Assembly: GCA_963754235.1 (NCBI GenBank)
Contig: CAVWFK010000009.1
Coordinates: forward strand, 1-64,000
DNA length: 64,000 nucleotides
Reading direction: 5' to 3'
From: DATAYA01 sp963754235
GTDB taxonomy: Bacteria > Pseudomonadota > Alphaproteobacteria > Acetobacterales > Acetobacteraceae
Shown here: in pieces, positions 17,814 through 27,900 of the stretch
How the letters are laid out: every line of letters begins with the position of its first letter
Position numbering within the stretch: the stretch's first letter is position 1
Notes under the pieces: generated by a model
What the model saw: only the letters and a program-made list of their open reading frames with translations
Told to the model about the DNA's origin: nothing
The model's database searches: none
Made by a program: the position numbers and the translations under genes

Positions 17814-18359
17814 GTGAGGCGCTCGCAGCGAAGGCCAGGGGCTTTGCCCCTGGACCCCACCAAAGGCGCAGCCTTTGGAATTCGTTCATGGGGTCTGGGG
17901 CCTCTGGCCCCAGCGGGGTCGAGGGGCAGAGCCCCTCGCCTTTTCTGCCTTTTGCTGGTGGTCACGCTCGCCGGCTGCAAGCTGATCGACCAGAACACCT
18001 TCTGGCCGCCGCCCAAGCCGCCGCCCCCGCCGCCGCCCGCACCCCCCGGCCCGCCCGCACCCCCGCCGCTGGTGGTGATCCGGTTCGACCATCCGGGTGT
18101 CGCCTACGCCGACGCGCTGCGCCAGGCGGTGACCGCGGCGCGTGCGCGCAAGCCGGACGTGCGATTCGCCGTGGTCGCGGTGGCCCCCGCCGCGCCGACG
18201 CTCGCACAGCAAGCGACGGGGCTGGCGCGAGCGACTGCCGAGGCACGGCAGGTCGCCGAGGCGATCGCAGCGCAGGGCGTGCCCTCCGAGCAAATCGCGC
18301 TCTCGGCCCGCGCCGAGCCGGGCGTCCGGTTCGATGAGGTGCGCGTCCTCGTCCACTGA
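17814..18359 (+). CDS. Lipoprotein with Pro-rich linker; 5' end inside a hairpin repeat
   Basis: The C-terminal ~135 residues form a small periplasmic lipoprotein. The lipobox VVTLAGC precedes a linker of about 20 prolines and a domain with ARKPDVRFAVVAVAPAAP. The hydrophobic core of the signal peptide (FCLLLVVTLAGC) starts exactly where the hairpin repeat at 17835-17938 ends, and the only good start in frame (GTG 17814) would put repeat-encoded residues (GLGPLAPAGSRGRAPR) at the N-terminus. Either the repeat supplies the n-region of the signal, or the original start was lost. Function unknown. Confidence 0.55.
   Translation: MRRSQRRPGALPLDPTKGAAFGIRSWGLGPLAPAGSRGRAPRLFCLLLVVTLAGCKLIDQNTFWPPPKPPPPPPPAPPGPPAPPPLVVIRFDHPGVAYADALRQAVTAARARKPDVRFAVVAVAPAAPTLAQQATGLARATAEARQVAEAIAAQGVPSEQIALSARAEPGVRFDEVRVLVH
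17835..17938. repeat. Cluster of four hairpins
   Basis: Four perfect or near-perfect hairpins: CCAGGGGCTTTGCCCCTGG (17835-17853), CCAAAGGCGCAGCCTTTGG (17860-17878), CTGGGGCCTCTGGCCCCAG (17895-17913) and CGAGGGGCAGAGCCCCTCG (17920-17938). The GACCCC and GGGGTC between them also pair. It follows the aldolase stop and runs into the lipoprotein reading frame. Confidence 0.75.
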
Positions 18360-18511
18360 CCTGTAATCCCGGACGGCGAGCACTGCGAGACGCGCGCAAA
18401 CGTTGCTTACGTCGCCCGCAACAAAGTACACGGTTTGCCGGTCGGGGCAGGCGTCTGACGCCTCCGACTCCGACCGCAGGAACGAACGACGGGAGCAGGA
18501 GGAAAACCGCC

Positions 18512-19255
18512 ATGTCGCGCAAACTTGCCGCCGAGTTCATCGGCACCTTCTGGCTGGTCTTCGGCGGTTGTGGCAGCGCCGTGCTGGCGGCCGCCTTCCC
18601 CGCGCTCGGCATCGGCTTCGTGGGCGTGGCACTCGCCTTCGGGCTGACCGTGCTGACGATGGTCTATGCGGTCGGCCACATCTCCGGCGGCCACTTCAAT
18701 CCGGCGGTGACCCTCGGATTGTGGGCCGGCGGGCGATTTAGGGCGGCCGACATCATCCCCTACTGGGTGGCGCAGGTGGTGGGCGCGATTGTCGCCTCCG
18801 CGGTGCTCTATGGGATCGCGACCGGCAGGCCCGGCTTCGCCCTCGATGGCTTCGCGTCCGACGGCTACGGCGCGCTCAGTCCGGGCAAGTACAGCCTCGG
18901 CGCCTGCCTGCTGTGCGAGGTGGTGATGACGTTCTTCTTCCTCACCGTGATCCTCGGCGCGACCTCGCCGCGCGCCCCGGCGGGGTTCGCCGGTCTCGCG
19001 ATCGGGCTGTCGCTGACGCTGATCCACCTGGTGTCGATCCCGGTGACGAACACGTCGGTCAACCCCGCGCGCAGCACCGGGCCGGCGCTGTTCGCAGGCG
19101 GCGCCTATATCGGCCAGCTCTGGCTGTTCTGGCTGGCCCCGCTCGTGGGCGCGCTGATCGCCGGCTACGTCGCCCGCGTGCTCCAGGTGCAGCCCGAGCC
19201 GCCGGTGGAGGACACCGCGGCGGTGACACTGGCCGGCGCGCCAGAGCTGCCCTGA
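18512..19255 (+). CDS. aqpZ: Aquaporin Z
   Basis: Inner-membrane water channel of 247 residues with six membrane segments. Both pore motifs are present: GGHFNPAVTLGLWAGG in the first half and NTSVNPARSTGPALFAGG in the second. The selectivity-filter Arg follows the second NPA. LAAEFIGTFWLVFGGCGSAV is the standard AqpZ N-terminus, including the Cys. Start ATG 18512 with AGGAGGAAAA upstream. The C-terminus has a ~15-residue acidic tail. No regulatory element was seen in the 150-nt upstream gap. Confidence 0.93.
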   Translation: MSRKLAAEFIGTFWLVFGGCGSAVLAAAFPALGIGFVGVALAFGLTVLTMVYAVGHISGGHFNPAVTLGLWAGGRFRAADIIPYWVAQVVGAIVASAVLYGIATGRPGFALDGFASDGYGALSPGKYSLGACLLCEVVMTFFFLTVILGATSPRAPAGFAGLAIGLSLTLIHLVSIPVTNTSVNPARSTGPALFAGGAYIGQLWLFWLAPLVGALIAGYVARVLQVQPEPPVEDTAAVTLAGAPELP

Positions 19256-19269
19256 TCCGGCCGCTTCCA

Positions 19270-21535
19270 ATGCGTCCGTCCCGCGACCGGCTCGGCCGCC
19301 TGCCTGGATGGCTGGTCGCGAGCTGCCTGCTGGCGAGCTGCCTGCTCGGGACCGGCGCCGGGGCCGCCGCCCCGAGTTGGACGGGACTGTGGGACACGCA
19401 CTGGCGCGACGGCGGCGCGCGGCTGCGGCTAGCCCAGCACGGTGGCGCAGTCACGGGCACCTACCCGCTCTATCTATGGCGGCACCGTTGCCGGCACGGC
19501 GAAGGGCCGCACGCTGCGAGGCCGCTGGACCGAGGGCGCGCAGTCCGGCGACTTCCTTTTCGTGATGGCCGATGACGGACGCTCGTTCTCTGGGCGCTTT
19601 GGTACTGGCGAGTGGTGGACCGGCGGTCGCATCGCCGCCGGTTCGGAGGCGTCGGAGATCGACCGCTCCTCGCCTCGCGCGCTGCTGGGCAGCTTCGTGG
19701 GCGCCGGCAATGCCGCCCGCCAGGGCTCGCAGGAGGCCCTCGGCGAGGCCGCGTCGCTACTCGATTTCGGTGACACGGTACTGGTGCCCGGCGAGCGGCT
19801 ACGCCGGGCCGCCAAGCTGTTCGACCTTATCGACCTCACGACCTTCCGCATCTGGTCGATCCCCACCGGTGCGCCGGCAGAAACGCTCGCCGTGCCGCTC
19901 GCGCAGTCCGGCAGCTCCGCGCAACTCGTGCTGACGATGCGGCGCGGCGCGGACGGACAATGGGCGATCGTCGCGCCGACCGCAGCCGAGATGGCCCGCG
20001 ACGGTGTGGCTCTGCTGGCCCGCGACGGCGGCCGGCCGCCCAGGGCGGATGACTGGCGTACGCTGCGCAGTGCGCGCGACACCATGCGCGCCTTCATCAC
20101 CGGCATCCGGCAATGGGACGTCGGCGGGCGCGAGCTTGCGATCAGCGCGCTCAATCTCTCGCAGACCGATCCCGCGACGCGCGACCGGGCAGGCGAACTC
20201 GAGGCGCAGTACCTGATCCGGCTGATGGACCGGATCGGCTTGGTGCCGTTACAGGAGATCCCGGACGATCCGGCCGGCCGTAGCGTGTTCGTCGTCTTCG
20301 AGCATCCGGCGGGGCGGATCGCGATCGCGCCGGTGAATGTGGGCGGGCAGGTGCGCTGGCAGTTCACGCCCGACACCGTGGATCGCATCGACGATCTCTA
20401 CGCGGCCGTACAATCGATGCCGTCCGCCCCCCATGCGACGATCGTACCGCCGCGATCGCCGTTCTTCGCGCTGCGCCAGTCCATGTACGCGCTCTCGCCA
20501 TCCCTGGTGCGGCGGATCGGAGCGATGGAGCGCTGGCAGATCGCCGGCATCGTGGTGCTGATGGCGCTCTGTCTGCTTGCCGGCGCCGTCCTTGCCTGGA
20601 TCCTGCGCCGCCTTGTGGTGGTGTTCGCGCACGGCGACCGCGGCCCGGCGTGGCCGCTGAGGTGGCCACTGCTGATCTGCGTCGGCCTGGTGATCTGGAG
20701 GCCGGCAGCGCGCGTGCTCGGTCTGCCGCAGGCGGCCCGCGCGAACATCCAGCCGGTCACCTTCTCGCTGCTGGCGATCTGCGGCCTGATCGTGGCATGG
20801 CACCTGGTGAGCGTGATCGGCGATCGGGCGATGCGCGGTGCCGAGCGGCACCACGGCACGCTCGATGAGATCGTGCTCTCGCTCACGATCGGCGTGGTGC
20901 GCTTCGGGCTGATCGCGGTCGCGGCGTGGCACCTCGCAGCCGCATTCGCACTGCCGGCGAGCGACGTGCTCGCGGGTCTCGGCATCAGCGGCCTCGCGAT
21001 CGCGATCGCCTCGAAGGAGACGCTGTCGAACGTGTTCGGCGCCGGCATCCTGGTCGCCGACCGGCCGTTCCGCCGCGGCGACTGGATCACCATGGGTGAG
21101 GTGCAAGGCACAGTCGAACACGTCGGCGTGCGCTCGACCCGGCTGCGCACCATCGAGGACACGACGATCATGGTGCCGAACGGCAAGCTCGCCGACTCCA
21201 CGATCAACAATTGGGGCAGCCGCCGGCACCGGCTGATCCGCGCCAAGCTGCGCGTCCCCTTCGGCCCGAGCCCCGAGCGCGTGCTGGGCTTCGTCGATGG
21301 CATTCGCCAGCTTGCCGCCGACAACCCCGACGTGGTGCCGGGACGCACGCAGGTGGGTGTGAGCACGCTCGCCGAGGGCGGGATCGACATCGACCTCTCC
21401 GCCTACGTTGTGGTGGGCAGCGCCGCCGAGGAGGCGCAGGCGCGGCAGGAGCTGATGCTGAGCATCCTGCGCCTGGCCGGCCAGAGCGGCATCAATCTGG
21501 GCGCCGCGTCCGCCGCCGCCGAGGCCCATGCATGA
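19270..21535 (+). pseudogene. MscS-family mechanosensitive channel with long N-terminal domain, frameshifted
   Basis: A large MscS-type channel. ATG 19270 starts a signal-like segment (LVASCLLASCLLGTGAGAAA) and a small beta domain (APSWTGLWDTHWRDGGARL). The frame then breaks at 19468-19477, where CTAT is repeated (CTCTATCTATGGCGG). The second frame carries GRFGTGEWWTGGR, a long soluble region, several membrane segments, and the MscS pore and beta domain (IAIASKETLSNVFGAGILVA, RPFRRGDWITMGEVQGTVEH, TTIMVPNGKLADSTINNWGS) to 21535. Total length would be about 754 residues. The net change is +1 (or +4 by duplication of CTAT). Role would be turgor release at the inner membrane. Confidence 0.75.
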
Positions 21536-21587
21536 GGGCGCCAGCCGTGCTAATCCGGCGTCAATCGTGCGTAAAAGGAGACCGACC

Positions 21588-22025
21588 GTGATCCGCATCG
21601 CCGCCGCCTCCCTGATTGCCGCCCTGCTGGCGGGAACCACCTTGGCCCACGTCGGCGCCCAGACCACGGCACCCGCCTCGCCGACCCCGGGTGTCTCATC
21701 CTCGACCAGCTCGGGCACGACGGGCAGCACGTCCACGAGATCGCATCGGCGCCAAACGACGTCCGCCAGCACCACCCCGGGAGCGCCAGGCAAGCCATCC
21801 GGCCGAGGCCAGTTCGCGACCGAAGCGGCGGCGCGGCAATCATGCCCGTCCGATACCGTGGTCTGGGCCAACAGCAGCTCGAAAACGCTGCACATGAGCG
21901 GCGACCGCTATTACGGCAAAACCAAGCGCGGCGCCTTCATGTGCCAGCGCCAGGCGATGCAGGACGGCTACCACGTCGCGGGTCGCGGCGCGGCCAAGAC
22001 GAAGACCACCGCGACCAGCAAGTGA
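21588..22025 (+). CDS. Small exported protein with Ser/Thr-rich linker
   Basis: 145 residues from GTG 21588 (AAAAGGAGACC upstream). A signal peptide (IRIAAASLIAALLAGTTLAH, cleavage near VGAQ) leads into a Ser/Thr/Pro-rich linker of about 60 residues. A conserved-looking C-terminal domain follows: SCPSDTVVWANSSSKTLHMS and RYYGKTKRGAFMCQRQAM, with two cysteines that could pair. Such short secreted domains occur in alpha- and betaproteobacteria without assigned function. Followed after 16 nt by the YidB-like gene. Confidence 0.65.
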   Translation: MIRIAAASLIAALLAGTTLAHVGAQTTAPASPTPGVSSSTSSGTTGSTSTRSHRRQTTSASTTPGAPGKPSGRGQFATEAAARQSCPSDTVVWANSSSKTLHMSGDRYYGKTKRGAFMCQRQAMQDGYHVAGRGAAKTKTTATSK

Positions 22026-22041
22026 AAGACAGGAGGACGAA

Positions 22042-22515
22042 GTGGGACTTTTCGACCAGATCGTAAGTTCGCTGGGCAAGACCGGACAGGCCAATCCGGC
22101 GGCCCCCGACCCAAATGCCGAGCCGAATGCCGATCCGAACGCCGACCCGGGCACCACGGCCGCGGGCGCTGGTGGCGTGCCGGCCCTGCTGATCGCGATG
22201 CTTGGCCACCAGGAAGGCGGCCTCGGCGCACTGGTGCAGAAGTTCAACGACGCCGGCGCTGGCAACCTGATCTCGTCCTGGATCGGCAACGGGCAGAACG
22301 CGTCCGTGTCGCCGGACCAGCTGCACAACGTCCTGGGCCCGGACGTTGTGCAGCAGCTCGCCGCCAAGACCGGGTTGCCGGTGGACCAATTGCTGGGCCA
22401 GCTCTCGCAGCATCTGCCGGCGGTGGTAAACGCGGTGACGCCGAATGGGCAGGTGCCTTCCAGGGACCAGCTTCTCGCAACCGGGATGTCGTTCCTGAAG
22501 AGCCGGCTGGGCTGA
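22042..22515 (+). CDS. YidB/DUF937 family protein
   Basis: 157 residues from GTG 22042 with AGGAGG 7-12 nt upstream. It starts MGLFDQIVSSLGK, then has a repetitive Asn-Ala-Asp-Pro linker (PNAEPNADPNADPG). The DUF937/YidB domain follows: ALLIAMLGHQEGGLGALVQK, GAGNLISSWIGNGQNASVSP and LHNVLGPDVVQQLAAKTGLP. The family is widespread and its function is not established. Probably cotranscribed with the exported protein just upstream. Confidence 0.75.
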   Translation: MGLFDQIVSSLGKTGQANPAAPDPNAEPNADPNADPGTTAAGAGGVPALLIAMLGHQEGGLGALVQKFNDAGAGNLISSWIGNGQNASVSPDQLHNVLGPDVVQQLAAKTGLPVDQLLGQLSQHLPAVVNAVTPNGQVPSRDQLLATGMSFLKSRLG

Positions 22516-22538
22516 CGCGCCGTTCAGGACAAGCCGGG

Positions 22539-22799
22539 TCAGGACAGGGCGGGTGGTTTCGGCGGGAAGGGACCGGGATCGCGCGGCGTGCCGACCCAGC
22601 GCGCCGGGGCGGCGGGGGTGTAGGGCGCGGGCATGAGCAGGGGCGCCGGCGGGCCGGTCCGCGGCGTCGGCAGCCGGCCGTCGCAGCGCGCGCAAACCCG
22701 CATGGCGGTCGCTTCCGACAGCGGCACGAAGGGCGCCCCTGCGCCGGCGGGGCTGTGCGCCGCGGCGACGCCGAGCAGAAGCACGGGCAAGCCGCGCAT
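22539..22799 (-). CDS. Small putative exported CxxC protein
   Basis: 86 residues from ATG 22799. A hydrophobic N-terminus (MRGLPVLLLGVAAAHS) looks like a signal peptide. The body has FVPLSEATAMRVCARCDGRL with a CxxC pair, then a Pro-rich tail. Convergent with the YidB-like gene. The short length and lack of a recognised family make it a tentative call; a haem-binding cytochrome is unlikely because no CxxCH is present. Confidence 0.4.
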   Translation of the reverse strand: MRGLPVLLLGVAAAHSPAGAGAPFVPLSEATAMRVCARCDGRLPTPRTGPPAPLLMPAPYTPAAPARWVGTPRDPGPFPPKPPALS

Positions 22800-22979
22800 C
22801 TCGCCACCGTAGCGATCCCTGCCCGCCGGCTCAAGCGCGGCGAAGTCCGATCGCGGCATCGGCATCAGCGACGCGAGTGCCTCAGGCGCAGAACAGGGTA
22901 GGAGCGGGGTGAGGTCAGGGCGAGATCAGGGTGCCCGTGGTCACCGCGAGCGCCTAGAAAGAAACCGGCCTGGCGCAGC

Positions 22980-23071
22980 TGTCATCGCGAGCCGCCGCTG
23001 GGCGGCGTGGCGATCCAGGCGGGAGGCACGGAGCGGCCCGCCTGGATCGCCACGGCGCAGCGCTCCTCGCG
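22980..23071. repeat. Interspersed palindromic repeat, target of the IS110-type element
   Basis: TGTCATCGCGAGCCGCCGC starts the unit, the inner palindrome is GGCGATCCAGGCGGG / CCCGCCTGGATCGCC, and CTCCTCGCGA ends it where the insertion sequence begins. The missing tail (TGACG) lies on the other side of the element at 24635. Related to the unit at 13047-13147. Confidence 0.6.
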
Positions 23072-23072
23072 A

Positions 23073-24634
23073 TGCTGGGTGGACGGCCCCCTGACGGCAT
23101 CTATGTGCCAAGCTGGGGTTTGACCAACCAGCAACGGAGACCGTCCGTCATGAACGCTACCATAATCGGCCTGGATATCGCCAAGTCTGTGTTCCAGGTG
23201 CGTGTGGCCGACAGCACCGGCAAGGTGATCGAGCAGAAGAAGCTGCGCCGGACCCAGGTCGAGCCGTTCTTCACCAAGCAGTCGCCCGCCCTGGTGGGGA
23301 TCGAGGCCTGCGGCAGCGCGCATTACTGGGCGCGCCAGCTGCGGGCGCTCGGCCATGAGGTGCGGCTGATCCCGGCCGCCTATGTGAAGCCCTTCGTCAG
23401 GCGCAACAAGAACGACGCGCGTGATGCCGAAGCCATCTGCGCGGCGGTGTGCCGGCCGAACATGCGCTTCGTGCCGATCAAGAGCATCGAGCAGCAGGCC
23501 GCGCGTGGCCTGGAACGCGCGCGCGATCTGCTGCTGAAGCAGCAGACCCAGCTGACGAACTGCGCGCGCAGCCTGCTGGCCGAGTTCGGCATCATCGCCG
23601 CCCAGGGCCGGCGGGGCTTTGCCGAGCTGGCGCGGCGGGTCGACGACACGGCGGAGGTTGCGATCCCGGAGCCGCTTCGGGTGCCGCTGCGCATCATGGT
23701 GAAGACCATCGAGAGGTTGCAGCGCGACATTGCGGCGCTGGAGGAACGCATCGTCGCGGCCGCCCGCGAGCACCCGGTGATGCGCCGGCTGGCCACCATC
23801 CCCGGCGTTGGCCCGATCACCGCCCACGCCATCGTCACCGCAATCGGCGACGGTCGGCAGTTCCGCAGCGCCCGCGACTTCGCCGCCTGGTGCGGCCTGA
23901 CACCGCTTGAGCATTCGAGTGCGGGCAAGCGGCGCGCGAGCGGCATCAGCCGCCAGGGCGACATCCGGCTGCGCAAGCTGTTGGCCCTCGGCGCCAGCAC
24001 GATCATGCGCTATGCCCGCAGCCGCACCGATCGCGCCACCGCCTGGCAGCGCGGCATCCTGGCTCGCCGGCCGGTGAAGGTCGTGGTCTTGGCGCAGGCG
24101 GCGAAAACCGCCCGCATCGCCTGGGCGATGCTGATCTCCGGTGAGACCTATCGCCGCCCCGCGGCACAGGTGGCGCAATGATGGCCGCAGCTGCGGCCCA
24201 CTCCAGCGTGGTGCCGTGCTCGCGGCCGTCAAGGGCGCTGCGCGCCGCCTGCGGCGGGGGCCTCCGGCCCCCCTTGACCGCCGCTGCGCGCGGCGCCCGC
24301 AACCACACAGGCCGGGACGAAGGCCGGGACGAAGGAACGCCCCGCAGCAGCCAAACCAAGAAACCTTCCCCTTTCTGGCCGCTCGCCTGAAGAGCAGCCA
24401 GTGACCCAGCAAGGAGCAGAAGGCAGCGACGGCAAAATGGTCAGGACCTGGACCGGGACACTCCGTCTCGTCATCGCGCCCCACAGCGCGCCGCGATGCT
24501 TGGAACCCGGCCCGCGTAACCCATCGGGGCCAGCGGTCAGCATTCGACCGCAGCAACAGGCCGAATACATGACCGCTCCAGACCAATCGCCAGCGCCGCC
24601 AAAACCTCCTTGCCAGACGGGGGCCGTCCATACA
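23073..24634 (+). mobile_element. IS110-family element, IS1111 group
   Basis: A 1.56-kb element with one transposase gene and perfect 12-bp subterminal inverted repeats: TGGACGGCCCCC at 23080-23091 and GGGGGCCGTCCA at 24619-24630. Subterminal repeats a few bases inside the ends are the mark of the IS1111 group. The 440 nt downstream of the transposase are non-coding and contain a strong palindrome (about 24229-24300), where the bridge-type RNA of this family would be sought (upstream or downstream by subgroup). Ends are inferred from the repeat it interrupts. Confidence 0.75.
23150..24181 (+). CDS. IS110-family transposase (DEDD)
   Basis: A 343-residue DEDD transposase. The RuvC-like N-terminal domain has GLDIAKSVFQV (first Asp), GIEACGSAHYWARQL (Glu) and RNKNDARDAEAICAA (the Asp pair). 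The C-terminal Transposase_20 domain has HPVMRRLATIPGVGPITAHA and FAAWCGLTPLEHSSAGKRRA with the Ser thought to be the nucleophile. Start ATG 23150. Intact and full length, so the element may be active. Confidence 0.9.
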   Translation: MNATIIGLDIAKSVFQVRVADSTGKVIEQKKLRRTQVEPFFTKQSPALVGIEACGSAHYWARQLRALGHEVRLIPAAYVKPFVRRNKNDARDAEAICAAVCRPNMRFVPIKSIEQQAARGLERARDLLLKQQTQLTNCARSLLAEFGIIAAQGRRGFAELARRVDDTAEVAIPEPLRVPLRIMVKTIERLQRDIAALEERIVAAAREHPVMRRLATIPGVGPITAHAIVTAIGDGRQFRSARDFAAWCGLTPLEHSSAGKRRASGISRQGDIRLRKLLALGASTIMRYARSRTDRATAWQRGILARRPVKVVVLAQAAKTARIAWAMLISGETYRRPAAQVAQ

Positions 24635-24996
24635 TGACGATGCCACGGTTTCATGCCCAGCGGGTGGCGAACTCAGAACACGGTTAGATCAGGGTGCTCC
24701 GAGTCCGAGTGCCTCCCGCCTGTGCCGGCGCTGGTGGTAACCCGCCGCACTTCCCGCGCTGCGGCGCGGTCGAGCACGTCCAGGGTACTGGCAGTGAACT
24801 GGAACGCGGTCAGTGTTTTTGACACTGCCCTTAACACAACCCAGAGTTGATGTTTAGCTACTCTAACGTTACCGAAACCGAAGGCCCGCCCCCGTGGATC
24901 GCCACACTGCCAAGCGGGTCGGGACGTTTCGCGGCCCGACCCGCGATGACAAAGCCCGTGTTCGCTCTCCACCGAGACGTGTGCTAGGATCGAGCG
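24182..24996. other. Non-coding stretch: IS110 downstream region, relic segment, partial repeat
   Basis: 24182-24634 is the 3' non-coding part of the IS110-type element. 24635-24870 is less GC-rich; on the minus strand LTAFQFTASTLDVLDRAAAR can be read, with no recognised family and no clear start. A small inverted repeat, CAGTGTTTTTGACACTG, lies at about 24808-24826. 24892-24952 is a partial copy of the palindromic repeat family. No gene is supported here. Confidence 0.5.
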
Positions 24997-27900
24997 ATGC
25001 CCGACGACAGACCGCACGGCGCTCCCGACCGTGCTGCGCTGCGGGCGCTGTATCGCGCGCCGGACGCGGCCGCACTGGCGCCGCTGCTGGAGCTCGCGAC
25101 CCTGCCGGCGCCGCTCGCCGCACGGGTGCGGGCGCGCGCGATCGACCTGGTCCGTGCCGCCCGCGCCGTGCACCGGCCGGGAATGGATGTCACCGATTTC
25201 CTCCGCGAATTCGGGCTCGGCGACCCCGAAGGCGTCGCACTGCTGTGCCTCGCGGAAGCCTTGCTGCGCATCCCCGACTCGGCCACCGCCGACGCGCTGA
25301 TCGAGGACCGCATCGCCGCCGCCGACTGGGAGCGGCATCTGGGGCGGGCCGACAGCCTCGCCGTCAACGCCTCGGCCTGGGCGTTCCTGCTCACCGGCCG
25401 TGTGCTCGGGCTGGACGAGGCGCGCGGCCTGCCCATCGTGATCGGTCGCACCGTACGCCGCATGGGCGAGCCGGTGATCCGCGGCGCGCTGCGGCGCGGG
25501 ATGCGGCTGCTGGCGCGGCAGTTCGTGCTCGGCCGTACCATGACCGAGGCGCTCGCGCGTGCCGGCTCGGCCGAAGGGCGGCGCTGGCGCTACAGCTTCG
25601 ACATGCTCGGCGAGGCGGCGCGCACCGCCGACGATGCCGCACGCTACCTCGCCGCTTACCGCGATGCGATCGGTGCGGCCGGGCGTATCGGCGGCGGGTC
25701 GGTCGCGGGGCCGGGCATTTCCGTCAAGCTCTCGGCGCTGCATCCACGCTACGAGCCGTTGCAGGCGCCGCATTGCGTGCCGGCGCTGATCGCCTCGCTG
25801 GGCGCGCTCGCGCGGGCGGCGCGGCAGGCCGATATCGGCCTCACCGTCGATGCCGAGGAAACCGAGCGGCTGGAGATCAGCCTCGATATTTTCGAAGCCG
25901 CGCTGGGCGACCCGGCGCTGGCCGGCTGGGACGGATTGGGGCTGGCCGTGCAGGGCTACCAGAAGCGCACGCTGCCGCTGCTCGACTGGGTGGCAGGGCT
26001 GGCTCGCCGCACGGGGCATGTGGTGCCGGTGCGGCTGGTCAAGGGCGCCTATTGGGACACTGAGATCAAGCAGGCACAGTTGCACGGCCATCCCGACTAC
26101 CCGGTGTTCACCCGCAAAGCCGCGACCGACGTCTCCTGGATCGCCTGCGCGCGGCGGATGCTTGCGCATCGCGGCGCGATCCTGCCGGCATTCGCGACCC
26201 ACAACGCGCAGAGCCTTGCGACCATCCTGGAACTCGCCGAGGGCGCGCCGTTCGAGATGCAGCGCCTGCACGGGATGGGCGAGGCGCTGTATGCCGGCGT
26301 GGTCGGCCCCGATTGCCCGGTGCGCGTCTATGCGCCGGTCGGCAGCCACGAGGACCTGCTGGCCTATCTGGTCCGGCGGCTGCTCGAGAACGGCGCCAAT
26401 ACCAGCTTCGTCCACCGTCTGGTCGATCCGGCGGTGCCGCTCGATGCGATCGTGACCGACCCCGCCGCCCGGCTGCGGGAGCAGGGCACCGGGCGCAACC
26501 CGCGCATTCCGCTGCCGGCCGAACTCTACCCCGACCGCGCCAATTCCGCGGGCCTCGATCTCGGCGACCGGGAGGTGGCGCCCGCGGCGCTGACCGCGAT
26601 CGGGCGCTCGCGGCGGCTCGACCTGCCGGGTGGCGGCGCGCGGCGGGATGTGCGCGACCCGGCCGACAACCGCCGCGTCATCGGCAGCGCCCCGGACGCG
26701 ACGCGTACGGAAATCGACGCGGCACTGGCGCGGCTCGCGCGCGGCTGGCGCGCGTGGGACGAGGCGGGCGGCGCGTGCCGCGCCGATGTGCTGGACGGTG
26801 CCGCGGCGCTGATCGAGGCCAGCCGCGACGAGTTGCTGCACTGGCTTGCGCGCGAGGGCGGCAAGACGCTGCCCGACGGCATTGCGGAGGTGCGCGAGGC
26901 CGCCGATTTCTGCCGCTTCTATGCTGCCCGCGCGCGTGAGCATTTTGCCGCGCCCCGCGAACTGCCCGGCCCCACCGGCGAGCGCGACACCTGGAGCTTG
27001 GGCGGGCGCGGCGTGTTTGCCGCCATCTCGCCCTGGAACTTTCCGCTCGCGATCTTCACGGGGCAGGTTGCGGCGGCGCTGGCGGCGGGCAACGCAGTCG
27101 CCGCCAAGCCCGCCGAGCAGACTCCCCTGGTTGCGTCGCGCGTCGTCGAGCCGCTGCACCAGGCGGGCGTGCCGCGCGACGCACTGGCGCTGCTGTGCGG
27201 CGCGGGCGAGGTCGGCGCTGCGCTGATCGCCGATCCGCGCATCGCGGGGGTGGCCTTCACCGGCGGCACCGAGACCGCGCAGGGCATCGCGCGCGCGCTT
27301 GCTACCCGGCCCGGCCCGATCGTGCCGTTCATCGCGGAGACAGGCGGCATCAACGCGATGATCGTGGACAGCTCGGCCCTGCCCGAACAGGTCGTGGTTG
27401 ACGTGCTGGCATCCGCCTTCGGCTCGGCCGGCCAGCGCTGCTCGGCGCTGCGACTGCTCTGCGTGCAGGAGGACGCGGCCGATCGCATATTGGCGATGCT
27501 CGAAGGTGCTTGCGCGACGCTCGCGATCGGCGATCCGCTGGATCCCGCGACCGATATCGGCCCGGTGATCGATACCGAGGCGCGTGAGGGTCTGGCGGCG
27601 TATTGCGCCGGCATGGGCAAGCCGCTGTTTCAGTTGTCGCTGCCGCCGGAGACGGCGCACGGCACGTTCTTCGCCCCGCGCGCCTATCTGCTGCCTGACC
27701 CTGCGGCGCTGCGGCGGGAGGTGTTCGGCCCGGTGCTGCATGTCGTGCGCTACGCGGCGGCGCGGCTCGACGCGGTGCTGGATGCGATCGAGGGCACCGG
27801 CTTCGGGCTGACGCTCGGCGTGCATTCGCGCATCGAGAGCGTGCAAGCGCGCATCCTGCGCCGGCTGCGCGTCGGCAATTCCTACGTGAATCGCAACCAG

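Noticed and set aside
18913..19575. A separate gene overlapping the aqpZ 3' end
   Set aside because: Its N-terminal part is aqpZ in the wrong frame; only the end (from 19270) is the true start of the MscS gene.
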